Source of the DNA: Planctomycetaceae bacterium | Lineage (GTDB): Bacteria; Planctomycetota; Planctomycetia; Pirellulales; Lacipirellulaceae | Length of the DNA stretch: 64,000 nt | Assembly (NCBI GenBank): GCA_002702655.1 | Contig: PABB01000064.1 | Coordinates: 1 to 64,000 of the forward strand | Direction of reading: 5' to 3' | Shown here: piece by piece, positions 8,919 through 17,042 of the stretch | Position numbering within the stretch: position 1 is the stretch's first letter | Layout: every line of letters begins with the position of its first letter | Translations under genes and position numbers: made by a program | Notes under the pieces: model-generated | Told to the model about the DNA's origin: nothing | Databases searched by the model: none | What the model saw: only the letters and a program-made list of their open reading frames with translations

Positions 8919-10385
8919 CTAGGGGCTGGTGACCGCCGGGCGACGCGGCAAACGGCTGCGCAACTTCGCCAGTGCGCTCTGCGCCAGGTTGGTCAGGGAC
9001 GTCCACTCGTCACTCGTCAGCAAGACGGAGCCGCCGGGCAGAGGGACCAGCAACAGGGCGAGCGCCGCCAGTGCCGGCCAGGCCCCCAGCGCCAACGCGC
9101 CGGGCGCGATGGCGGCGATCCACAGTCGGCGGTCGACCGTCATGCCGTGGACGCGGTTCAGCAGCAGCCCCACGGCCAATCCGCACAACGTGGCCAGTGC
9201 GGTGGCGACGACCGCGCCTTTCAGGCCCCAAGTGGGGACGAGAATCGCGTTGAGCACGGTGTTCACGACCAGGCCGGTCGCCAGGGGGAACGTCGACTGC
9301 CGCGCCCGTTCGGCGCACCACAGGTAGTTTTGCGAGATCGTCAGCACGGCGTACCAGACGCAGCCGGCCAGCGTCCACGGCAGGATGGCCAGCCCGGCGC
9401 CGTAGCGGCCCTGAAGTATTTCGTCGAACAAAAAAGGCCCGCCGACCAGAACGCAGATGCCGAAGGCCAGCATGCTGGCGGCTGCGAGTTTGATTGCCAG
9501 CCCCATGCGTTGCGACACCAAGTCGCGCCGGCCGGCCTCCCAGTCGTGACTCAAGTGCGGCATGATCAGTCCGCTCAGCAGATCAGCTACCGAGACCAGC
9601 AACAGCGGCACGATCCGACTGCTGTGGTAATTGCCCACCTGCTCCAGCGCGACCGACGGCTCCATGCCCGACCAGTGCAGCAGCATGTAGCGGTCGACGA
9701 TGCCAAACAGGTGCGCGAGCAGGTTCGATACCCACAGAAAGAACGCAAACCGCAGCAGGCGGGGCCAGAATTCGCGTTGCGGGAGCGACTCGACCGCGGG
9801 CTCGATGCCCCGCAAACCGGGCCAGGCCCACGCCAGGGCGCCCAGCCCCGAAAGCAGCGACGCGATTCCGTACGCGGAGACGATCCACTCGACGCGCGGC
9901 GCCCGCCACAGCAAGGCGAGCGAAATGACCGCGAACAGCATGCTCTGGGCCATGTTCATGGCCGACACGACTCGATACAGCCGCAGCGCGGTCAGCAACG
10001 ATGTGAGCGTGTGGTGAAAGATGATCGCCGCGAGGCACAAACTCATGCCCCGCACGAGCTGCACGCCGGAATCGTCGCCGAAGATGAACAGCGAAAACGG
10101 CCGCGGCACTGCAGCGACGGCAACCGCGGCGATCGCGCCGCACGCGGCCGTCCAGATCATGGCGCGATTGAGGAAGGTGCGCAGGTGGCCGCGTTGGCGG
10201 TAGTACTCCGCATACCGCCCGAACGATCCCGGCACGCCCAGCACGGCCAGCGGCGCGGCCAGCAGCAGAAAGCTGTAGGCCATTTCCCATTGCCCCAGCG
10301 CCTCCTGCGGCAGCCAGCGACAGAACAGGATCCCGCGCCCGAAGCCAACCGACCGCTGCAACACGGTCACCACCAGTAAGATCAC
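8919..10385 (-). CDS. Oligosaccharide flippase (polysaccharide biosynthesis, MATE/Wzx-like)
   Basis: This polytopic membrane protein has 12-14 hydrophobic segments, with WLPQEALGQWEMAYSFLL near the N-terminus as in the Wzx/MVF polysaccharide flippases that move undecaprenyl-linked repeat units across the inner membrane. The only canonical start codon is a GTG at 10385 (488 residues), which falls inside the first hydrophobic helix. The same frame stays open upstream to the deacetylase stop at 10529 and reads LKADTLAASV just before the GTG, which looks like real flippase N-terminus. In-frame CTG codons at 10415 and 10466 could start translation instead. It lies between the deacetylase and GT4 genes. 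Confidence 0.87.
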   Translation of the reverse strand: MILLVVTVLQRSVGFGRGILFCRWLPQEALGQWEMAYSFLLLAAPLAVLGVPGSFGRYAEYYRQRGHLRTFLNRAMIWTAACGAIAAVAVAAVPRPFSLFIFGDDSGVQLVRGMSLCLAAIIFHHTLTSLLTALRLYRVVSAMNMAQSMLFAVISLALLWRAPRVEWIVSAYGIASLLSGLGALAWAWPGLRGIEPAVESLPQREFWPRLLRFAFFLWVSNLLAHLFGIVDRYMLLHWSGMEPSVALEQVGNYHSSRIVPLLLVSVADLLSGLIMPHLSHDWEAGRRDLVSQRMGLAIKLAAASMLAFGICVLVGGPFLFDEILQGRYGAGLAILPWTLAGCVWYAVLTISQNYLWCAERARQSTFPLATGLVVNTVLNAILVPTWGLKGAVVATALATLCGLAVGLLLNRVHGMTVDRRLWIAAIAPGALALGAWPALAALALLLVPLPGGSVLLTSDEWTSLTNLAQSALAKLRSRLPRRPAVTSP

Positions 10386-10526
10386 GACGCTGGCGGCGAG
10401 CGTATCGGCCTTCAGTGCCCGGCGGCCCGAGGGAGCGGCGGTGGACGGTACGGCGTTGATGGCCAGACTCGGTCTTGAGAAAGTCGGGGAGCGTTGATGC
10501 GGCCGGATAGCCGCGTGATGTTCGCG

Positions 10527-11381
10527 TCAGAAGGTCAGCCGATAGTCCCGGGCGTTGAAACGTTCCACGCCATAGAGTTTCCGCGGATCGACGGTCATCC
10601 AGTTGCGGAATTGCGACCAATTGGGATCGCCGTGGATCCGTTGGATATGAAACGGGTCCTCGCCCGGCAGGTTGTAGCCGCCGTAAGCCGAGCAGACGCC
10701 CCAGTACCCCGCGCCAAAGGCCATGCGGAACCCGGCTTCCGACAGGTTCTCCGGCAGACCAAACGGAAACGCGAAGTAGCGGATCGGCTTGCCAATGAGC
10801 TGCTCTAAGTCGCGCTTGGACCCAACAATTTCCTCATACAGCTGCTGTTCGTCCTCCACCGCGCCCAGGTCCGCGTGACTTCGCGTATGGGCGCCGATCT
10901 CGATTCCAGACTCAGCCAGTTCGCAGATCTGCTGGGCCGTGTTGGTCGGCAGCGGCACGCCGGCTTCGACGTCGTGCGGGAACGGTTCGCCGCGAAGCAT
11001 GTGGTTGGTGGAGACGAAATACGTGACCGGCACGCCCTCGTCGATGAGCCAGGGGAGTGCGTGGTCGCAGTTTTCCGAGTAGCCGTCGTCAAACGTCACG
11101 CACACGGCCGGCTGGTGGTTCGTGCCGCGCGCCAGTCGTTGTTGGGCGTCGGCCAGCGAGACGATTTCGTAGCGCTCGCGGACCCAGTCGATCTGTTGCT
11201 TGAACATCTCGACGGGGATCGTCCAGTCGTTGGGATGTTCGTCGGCCACGCGGTGGTAGAACAGCGCCAGCACCGGCGCGGCTCCGTTGGCGGCGCGGCG
11301 CGCCTCGGCTCGGCGGCGCAGCGGCAGACTGGCCAGGTAGTAGGCTCCCAGCAGCGAATCTTTGCAGGCTTGCGGCAGCAT
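10527..11381 (-). CDS. Polysaccharide deacetylase (NodB homology, carbohydrate esterase 4)
   Basis: This 284-residue protein has motif 1 TFDDG (96-100, Asp base plus metal Asp), the metal-binding pair His165 and His169 in GAHTRSHAD, and a later FAFPFG that takes the place of the usual R-x-P-x-G motif. The family removes acetyl groups from N-acetylhexosamines in a metal-dependent way. There is no clear signal peptide; the first 22 residues are only weakly hydrophobic, so it may act in the cytoplasm or at the membrane on an exopolysaccharide precursor. It sits between the GNAT/CelD-like gene (15 nt) and the flippase, whose frame is continuous with its stop codon. Confidence 0.92.
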   Translation of the reverse strand: MLPQACKDSLLGAYYLASLPLRRRAEARRAANGAAPVLALFYHRVADEHPNDWTIPVEMFKQQIDWVRERYEIVSLADAQQRLARGTNHQPAVCVTFDDGYSENCDHALPWLIDEGVPVTYFVSTNHMLRGEPFPHDVEAGVPLPTNTAQQICELAESGIEIGAHTRSHADLGAVEDEQQLYEEIVGSKRDLEQLIGKPIRYFAFPFGLPENLSEAGFRMAFGAGYWGVCSAYGGYNLPGEDPFHIQRIHGDPNWSQFRNWMTVDPRKLYGVERFNARDYRLTF

Positions 11382-11396
11382 GGATTCCTCGGCGGG

Positions 11397-12500
11397 TTAG
11401 CTGAATAGACGGGCGGCTTGTTGGACCCAGCGTCCCGCGTTGCGGATTGCGGTGCGGGCTCGGTATCGCACTCGCGGCGCAAAGCGGGGCGGGATGGCCA
11501 GCACGCGATGCACCGCTTGCGGCGTCGCGCGCCAGTGGGCCTTGTACGGTTCATCGCCGCGGAGCAAATCGAACTGCCGGCGGCCTTCGCCGATGGCGTG
11601 CTGAATGCAGGCGATCAACGACAGACGGCCTGGCTCGGCGTCGGCGGCTTCGGGGCTCAGTCCGCCCTGGTAGGCGAACACGGTCGAGCCGCGGGCAAAG
11701 TGGTACTCAGCCGCAACGGGCTCGCCGTCCAACTCCAGCCAAGACAGCCGCAACTCGCCGGCGGCGAGCAGCTGGCGGGCGATATCTTCGTGGAAAGCCC
11801 GCCATCGCGGCCAGGAAAAGCAGCCCGGCTCGCCGAGAGATTGCCGGCGGCGCTGGTGGAGATCTTCCAAGACGTCCCAACCGATCGAGAAGTCTTCGGC
11901 CGTTGCGGCATGACGCCACGCGGCGGAATCGGTTTGCAGAATCCGTGAATCGAGCCGCCGCAACTGCTTGCGGTGCGACTTGGATTGCATCGCCAGAAAT
12001 TCGTCCCACGAGTCGGGCAGATCGATCGTCCAGCACGACTGCTCCGGTCGCGTATCGACGTGGCAGCCGCGTTGCTGTAGGCGGTCGAGCAAGAGACCGG
12101 TCGACGGCTCGCCGTCGTCCACGGCCGCAAAATCGAGGGCGTCCCAGCTCGGATCGCTGAGCAGGGCGTCGGCAATCGCGTCGGCGACTTGCCCGCGGTT
12201 ATCGGTTGCGGCCAGCAGTCCCAGATGGTCGCTGCATACCTCGCCGTCGCCGAGCAGACGGAGCGTTCGCCCCGAGATCGCCGAAGCATGCACGTAGCAG
12301 GGCAGAACTCCGAGGACCTGCTCATCGGCGTCCCGGGCAACCACGACGTGCAACCGGCAGCGCGGATCCTCGGAGCCATAGTGCCGCCACCAAGTTGCGA
12401 GCCAACGCCACGTCCGAAAGACGCACCGGTCCGCCAGGCGGTCCCAGGCTGACTGGCACTGCTCCAGCTCATCGAAATTGTCGTAGGCGGCCAAACGCAT
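11397..12500 (-). CDS. GNAT-fold acyltransferase, CelD/BioF2-like, of exopolysaccharide locus
   Basis: This 367-residue protein resembles the CelD-like double GNAT proteins found in bacterial cellulose and exopolysaccharide operons. It opens with FDELEQCQSAWDRLA, followed by VFRTWRWLATWWRHYG, and the C-terminal GNAT half contains SWLELDGEPVAAEYHF and RRQFDLLRGDEPYKAHW, all typical of that family. It probably transfers an acyl or aminoacyl group to a sugar or lipid-linked intermediate in the cytoplasm. It is the first gene of the minus arm, and the ATG at 12500 faces the divergent Wzz-like gene across 313 bp. The specific acyl donor is unknown. Confidence 0.85.
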   Translation of the reverse strand: MRLAAYDNFDELEQCQSAWDRLADRCVFRTWRWLATWWRHYGSEDPRCRLHVVVARDADEQVLGVLPCYVHASAISGRTLRLLGDGEVCSDHLGLLAATDNRGQVADAIADALLSDPSWDALDFAAVDDGEPSTGLLLDRLQQRGCHVDTRPEQSCWTIDLPDSWDEFLAMQSKSHRKQLRRLDSRILQTDSAAWRHAATAEDFSIGWDVLEDLHQRRRQSLGEPGCFSWPRWRAFHEDIARQLLAAGELRLSWLELDGEPVAAEYHFARGSTVFAYQGGLSPEAADAEPGRLSLIACIQHAIGEGRRQFDLLRGDEPYKAHWRATPQAVHRVLAIPPRFAPRVRYRARTAIRNAGRWVQQAARLFS

Positions 12501-12813
12501 AGCGAAGCGGTTCTCTGCGGATACCGGGTGGTTCTGGTTGGGCGGGTCGTAGCGGTTGAGGCGCCGGCGCGCAGCGAAAGCGAATCGACGCGTCTCTCCG
12601 CAACCATAGGTCAGAATCCACGGAGGGACGTTCCGTCGCTGATTCGTGTGGTGCGCCAGGCTCCCCGAAATGCCTGCTCGCCGCCGGCGAGACCGCTGTT
12701 TTCGCCGGGCGTTGTCGTGACGGTGACCTACATTGCACTAACGGGAAAACCGCTGCCGGCGCCCCGGCGTGCGCCGATCCTGCGTCTGTTGTCCCCCTGC
12801 CCTGCGTGGTCCC
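12501..12813. other. Divergent intergenic region of the polysaccharide locus
   Basis: These 313 bases separate the GNAT gene (minus) from the Wzz-like gene (plus) and must carry start signals for both arms. There is no gene. I see no convincing -35/-10 pair on either strand and no clear ribosome-binding site before 12814. A short palindrome-like CTCGCCGCCGGCGAG occurs near 12687. Confidence 0.4.
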
Positions 12814-14670
12814 ATGACGAACCAACCTGCCCCCGTGCCGCCATCCGTCGGCGACGTGTTTCGCGCCTTTGTGCAGTACCGCTGGCGGTGGATTCTACCC
12901 ACGCTGCTATGCGGTTCTCTGGCGGTGGCCGCGGCGTTTGTGTTGCCGCGCAAATGGGAGGCGACGCAAGGGTTGGTCGTGCGGCAGGAAGCCATTGCCA
13001 ACACCGACCGGCGCCCCGGTCAGTTCGCCGATCTGTATGAAATGCGGACCCTCCAGGAAACGATTCTGGAAGTGGCCAAGAGCCGGCAAGTTGTTGAAGC
13101 CACTATGGCGGCCGTTGACGGACAGGCGGGAACGGCCATGGCGGCGACCGACGAAGCTGTCGATGAGTTCCGCGAAAGTCTACGGATGCTGCCCCCCAAC
13201 GGGGCCGAGTTCGGCAAGACAGAAGTCTTCTACTTCTCGGTGAAGGACGTGCGGCGCGAGCGTGCGCTGGCCCTGGTCGCCGAGCTCTGTCGGCAAGTGA
13301 GCGATCGGCTGCAGCAGCTTCGCGAGGAGCGTGGTCGCAGTCTGACGGCGGAGTTGCAGGGGCAGGTCGAGCGCGCCCAGCAGCTCCATGCGGCGGATAC
13401 GGCCGCCCTGGCGGAGTTCGAAGCATCCATTGGCGCCGATCTGGGCGAGCTGCGGCTGCTGCAATCGGGCAATAGCGGACAGAGCGAACTGCGACTGCAG
13501 GTGACCGCGCTGCAGAATGAATCCCGCAAATACGAAACGGCGGCGCGGGACGCCGGCGAATTGCTTGCGCTTCTTCGCACGGCGCAAGACGATCCTAACC
13601 AGATCGTGACCGTCCCCAGTACGTTACTCTCCTCGCAACCTGCGCTGCAGCGGCTGAAGAACGGGCTGATCGACGCCCAATTGGCCACGGCCCGCCTGCG
13701 GGGCACGCGGTCCGACGATCATCCGCGCGTGCAGTCCGCCGCGGAAGCCGAGGAACGAATTCGTCGCGACCTGCACCACGAGTTGGCCGCCGCAATTCGG
13801 GGCGCGGAAGCGGACCAAGCGCTGGCCCAACAGCGGCTGGCGGCGGTCTCGGCCAAGTTGGCGGAACTGGAGAGCCGCCTTGTCGAGCTGGCCGAATTGC
13901 GGGCGACGTACGCGAACTACGTGGCGGCCACGGAAAATAGTCGCGGCGTCCTCAATCAAGCGCGCCAGAAACTTAGCGTGGCGCAGGCGACGCTGGCTTC
14001 GGCGCACTCGACCAACCTCGTGACGACGTTCGACGGCCCCGAAACCGGCCCGCACCCCGAGGGCCCCGGCAAGACGACGATCGCCGGCGCCGGAATCGTT
14101 GGCGGATTCATGCTTGGTCTGGGGATCCTGGTCCTGACGACGGGGGCGTCGCCCTACTCGCCGCCGTCGACGGAACCGCTCCAGCAGCCCGTTGCCGCAG
14201 AGACGCACCGACAGGTTGAAGCCGTGCGTCCGGACCCAATGGTCGTCAAGGCCGATCCCGACGCAAGTGGGTTGAGGCCGCAGCGATCCTACGCCGCCGA
14301 GGTCCACGCCGACCCGGAAGCACCCCAGGTCATCCAGCCGCAAGTCCATGCGCCGGCGGTTGACAATGCGAACGATCGACTGCATCCGACCACAGGCGGA
14401 AATGCCAATTCGGCGAATCCGTCCGCGACGGGCAAGCCGACGACAGCGGCCTGGGACCCCCGCGATCGCGACTACGACGCTGACTCCGCTGAGGGCGAGG
14501 TCGAGGCCCGCCCCCCGAGAGCCACGGCGACGACGAGTCCGGCGGTGTTGCCGGCGACGACAGGCGTGCTACCGCAATCCGCGGGCGTGATGCCCAGCGG
14601 TCGGGACGATTCGGGCGAGTCGGCACAGACACTGGAAGAACTCGTCGCGCGGCTGGCCGAGGCGAACTGA
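12814..14670 (+). CDS. Polysaccharide chain-length determinant / GumC-like co-polymerase
   Basis: This 618-residue inner-membrane protein has a first membrane segment at about 27-46 and a large periplasmic part (47-420) rich in Glu, Ala, Gln and Leu, consistent with long coiled coils. A second membrane segment lies at about 423-446. This is the Wzz/GumC layout that sets chain length with the polymerase encoded next. The remaining 170 residues form a Pro/Ala/Thr-rich tail with no Walker motifs, so it is not fused to the tyrosine kinase often found in this family. The ATG at 12814 (MTNQPAPVPP) lacks an obvious ribosome-binding site. It is first in the plus arm, 56 nt before the ligase/polymerase gene. 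Confidence 0.88.
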   Translation: MTNQPAPVPPSVGDVFRAFVQYRWRWILPTLLCGSLAVAAAFVLPRKWEATQGLVVRQEAIANTDRRPGQFADLYEMRTLQETILEVAKSRQVVEATMAAVDGQAGTAMAATDEAVDEFRESLRMLPPNGAEFGKTEVFYFSVKDVRRERALALVAELCRQVSDRLQQLREERGRSLTAELQGQVERAQQLHAADTAALAEFEASIGADLGELRLLQSGNSGQSELRLQVTALQNESRKYETAARDAGELLALLRTAQDDPNQIVTVPSTLLSSQPALQRLKNGLIDAQLATARLRGTRSDDHPRVQSAAEAEERIRRDLHHELAAAIRGAEADQALAQQRLAAVSAKLAELESRLVELAELRATYANYVAATENSRGVLNQARQKLSVAQATLASAHSTNLVTTFDGPETGPHPEGPGKTTIAGAGIVGGFMLGLGILVLTTGASPYSPPSTEPLQQPVAAETHRQVEAVRPDPMVVKADPDASGLRPQRSYAAEVHADPEAPQVIQPQVHAPAVDNANDRLHPTTGGNANSANPSATGKPTTAAWDPRDRDYDADSAEGEVEARPPRATATTSPAVLPATTGVLPQSAGVMPSGRDDSGESAQTLEELVARLAEAN

Positions 14671-14726
14671 TTGGCCGTTCGCGCGACCTGGCGCTGACCA
14701 CAAATCCGATACAAACGCATTGCTAG

Positions 14727-16130
14727 ATGGTTGTCGTCGCCCTGATATTCGCCGCGGCTGCTCTGACGTGGGGGCTGGTTTATGCGCCGCGGTTGTCGAT
14801 GTTGGCCGCTTGCTCCGCCATGGCGGCACTGGGCTACGTGTGCGGTCCCCCGATGTGGAGCCCCAAAGTGGGGCCGGTCACCCTCACTTGCGATCGAGTG
14901 CTGTTGGCTGGGGTCATTGCATTGGCCGCGTGGCAATGGCGGCAGGGACAGTTGCACTGGCGACGGCCGCTAGCGGCGGATTGGCTGGTGCTGGCGTTGG
15001 TTGGCTATTTGACGATCCGCACCGGCCTGACTCCCGCGGCCGAGGGCGTTCGCTCCAGCGTCGGTCCGTGGTGGCGGCTGCTCGCTTCCTTCTGGATTCC
15101 GGCAGTTCTGTACGCGCTGGGCCGTTCGGCCACGCTCAACGCGCGGAACTGGCGCAGTGCGATGACGGTGCTCGTGGCGCTGGGGGCTTACCTGTCGCTG
15201 ACGGCCGTGGCCGAGATCACCAAGCAGTGGTGGGCCGTGTTTCCGCGGTACATTGCCGATCCAACCGTCGGGACGCACTTTGGGCGGGCCCGCGGTCCGG
15301 CGGTCATGTCGGCCAGCTTGGGCGTCTATCTCACCTACACGTTTTGGGCGGCCTGGTTGCTGTGGCCCTCGGCGGGGCGGGCCGCGCGAGCTGTGCTGAC
15401 AGGATTGCTGGGGGCCATGGCGTTTGGCGTTCTGCTCACGTTCACCCGCTCCACGTGGATCGGATTGGCCGGCGGGCTGGCCGTGATCCCCCTGCTGCAG
15501 TTGCCGCGCCAGTGGAGGATGCCGGCCGCGATTGCTGGCGGCATCGCGGCGGTCGCGGGCGGGCTGATCCTGGCCGGCGCGGTGGAAGACATCAAGCGGA
15601 AAGACAGCGACGGCTCCGCTGAGCATTCCGTTTACCAGCGCGCCTCGTTTGCGATCGTCTCGATGCGGATGTTCCGCGACGCTCCGATCGTGGGGCACGG
15701 CTTTGGGCGATTCTACGACAAGAAGCTGCCCTACCTGGCCGACCGGTCCCAACAGTTGGAACTCGATTCCATCCGGCAGCTCGATCATCACAACACGCTG
15801 CTCAGCATCTTGACCGAAACCGGGCTGATCGGCCTGGGGCTGTTTCTCTGCACGTTGGCGGCGTGGGCTCGAGGGGCTTGGACGCTGGCCGCCAGCGATG
15901 CGGCGCCGACATGGGTGCGGCGTCACGGTCTGTTTGCGATCGGCGTGCTGATTGCCTACCTCGGCTCGGCGCTGTTTCACGATCTGACCCTGTCGCCGAC
16001 CGAGCACTGGATCCTGTTCTTCGCCGCGGGCGTCACGGCCGGCTTGTTGGCCGAGCGATTTCCTGCTCGGGCGACCAATTTGGCGCCCGCGCGTGCTCTA
16101 TCTGCGGGTCGGCTCGTTGCCGCACCCTAG
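14727..16130 (+). CDS. O-antigen ligase / polymerase family membrane protein
   Basis: This 467-residue protein has about 11-12 hydrophobic segments. The periplasmic loop reads RDAPIVGHGFGRFY and later LDHHNTLLSILTETGLIGLGL, which is the Wzy/WaaL family signature (a G-x-G in the loop, then an H-N dipeptide before a membrane helix). It polymerises or ligates undecaprenyl-linked repeat units on the periplasmic side. Its position between the chain-length protein and a WecG-type transferase favours a polymerase in the exopolysaccharide pathway; ligase activity cannot be ruled out. Confidence 0.88.
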   Translation: MVVVALIFAAAALTWGLVYAPRLSMLAACSAMAALGYVCGPPMWSPKVGPVTLTCDRVLLAGVIALAAWQWRQGQLHWRRPLAADWLVLALVGYLTIRTGLTPAAEGVRSSVGPWWRLLASFWIPAVLYALGRSATLNARNWRSAMTVLVALGAYLSLTAVAEITKQWWAVFPRYIADPTVGTHFGRARGPAVMSASLGVYLTYTFWAAWLLWPSAGRAARAVLTGLLGAMAFGVLLTFTRSTWIGLAGGLAVIPLLQLPRQWRMPAAIAGGIAAVAGGLILAGAVEDIKRKDSDGSAEHSVYQRASFAIVSMRMFRDAPIVGHGFGRFYDKKLPYLADRSQQLELDSIRQLDHHNTLLSILTETGLIGLGLFLCTLAAWARGAWTLAASDAAPTWVRRHGLFAIGVLIAYLGSALFHDLTLSPTEHWILFFAAGVTAGLLAERFPARATNLAPARALSAGRLVAAP

Positions 16131-16169
16131 CCACATATTCTCCTGCACCACGGTTTGATGCGTTTTCCG

Positions 16170-16958
16170 ATGAGCAATCACAGCAAAGTCAATCTGCTTG
16201 GCATGCAACTTGATGCACTCGACATGCAGCAAGCCGTTGACACCGTGTGGCAGTGGCGCGAAGCGAACCAGCCGGCTACGTGCCGCTACGTGGTGACGCC
16301 CAACGTGGATCACGCGGTGATGCTGCAAGCCAACCGTCGGTTGCAGGACGCGTACGCCGGCGCCGGCCTGGTGCTGGCGGACGGGGCGCCGATCGTGTGG
16401 GCTTCGCGGTTGTTGCGGCGGCCTGTGCCGGAACGCGTCGCCGGCAGCGATCTGGCGCCGGCGCTCTTCGCGCATGCGGCGCGTTTGCATGCCGCGGGCA
16501 CGCTCGATCAGCCGCTGCGAGTGTTTCTGCTGGGAGCAGCGCCAGGCGTGGCCGACCGTGCGGCCGGGAAGATCGCCCACCGGTGGCCGGGCGTCGAGAT
16601 CGCCGGCACGTTGTCGCCCCCGCTGGGCTTTGAGCACGATGCCGCGGAGAATCAGCGCATCGTCGACGCCGTGAATGCGGCCGCGCCCGACGTGGTGCTG
16701 CTGGGGCTTGGCGCTCCCAAGCAAGAATTGTGGATCAGCGAGCACGCCAGCCAGCTACGCGTGCCGGCCGTGCTGTGCATCGGCGCGACCATCGATTTCC
16801 TCGCCGGCGAGAAACGCCGTGCCCCGCGCTGGATGCAGCGGGTCGGTCTGGAATGGTTTCATCGCCTGGCAACCGAGCCGCGCCGCCTGGCGGCGCGCTA
16901 CGCGCGCGACGCATGGGTCTTTCCTCGCTTGCTGTGGCGCGATTGGCGCGGCTGCTAG
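16170..16958 (+). CDS. WecG/TagA/CpsF family glycosyltransferase (GT26)
   Basis: This 262-residue protein has the GT26 landmarks in order: VVTPNVDHAVM, LADGAPIVWAS, RVAGSDL and GLGAPKQELWIS, then the C-terminal basic segment ending near FPRLLWRDWRG. These enzymes add the second sugar (for example N-acetylmannosamine-type residues) to a polyprenyl-linked sugar at the inner membrane. Possible starts are ATG at 16158 or 16170 (MSNHSKVNLLG); the latter is used because family similarity begins right after it. It is third in the plus arm, 39 nt after the polymerase. The donor sugar is not predictable. Confidence 0.93.
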   Translation: MSNHSKVNLLGMQLDALDMQQAVDTVWQWREANQPATCRYVVTPNVDHAVMLQANRRLQDAYAGAGLVLADGAPIVWASRLLRRPVPERVAGSDLAPALFAHAARLHAAGTLDQPLRVFLLGAAPGVADRAAGKIAHRWPGVEIAGTLSPPLGFEHDAAENQRIVDAVNAAAPDVVLLGLGAPKQELWISEHASQLRVPAVLCIGATIDFLAGEKRRAPRWMQRVGLEWFHRLATEPRRLAARYARDAWVFPRLLWRDWRGC

Positions 16959-17030
16959 TGTCCCTAAGCCCGTGAGATTGCGCGCCGCGTGCATAGTGCG
17001 CCCCCCTCTGCGCGGTCCGCATGCGATGCG

Positions 17031-17036
17031 TATACT
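17031..17036 (+). promoter_or_regulatory. Candidate -10 element for a leaderless transcript
   Basis: TATACT ends 7 nt before the ATG at 17043, so transcription from it would begin at or next to the start codon. There is no ribosome-binding site before this ATG, in line with a leaderless mRNA. No good -35 hexamer is present at 16-18 bp, which keeps confidence low. Confidence 0.35.
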
Positions 17037-17042
17037 GGGCCC

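Noticed and set aside
8457..10379. A 640-residue plus-strand frame opposite the GT4 and flippase genes
   Set aside because: Gln/Arg-rich shadow; the flippase membrane segments on the other strand are convincing.
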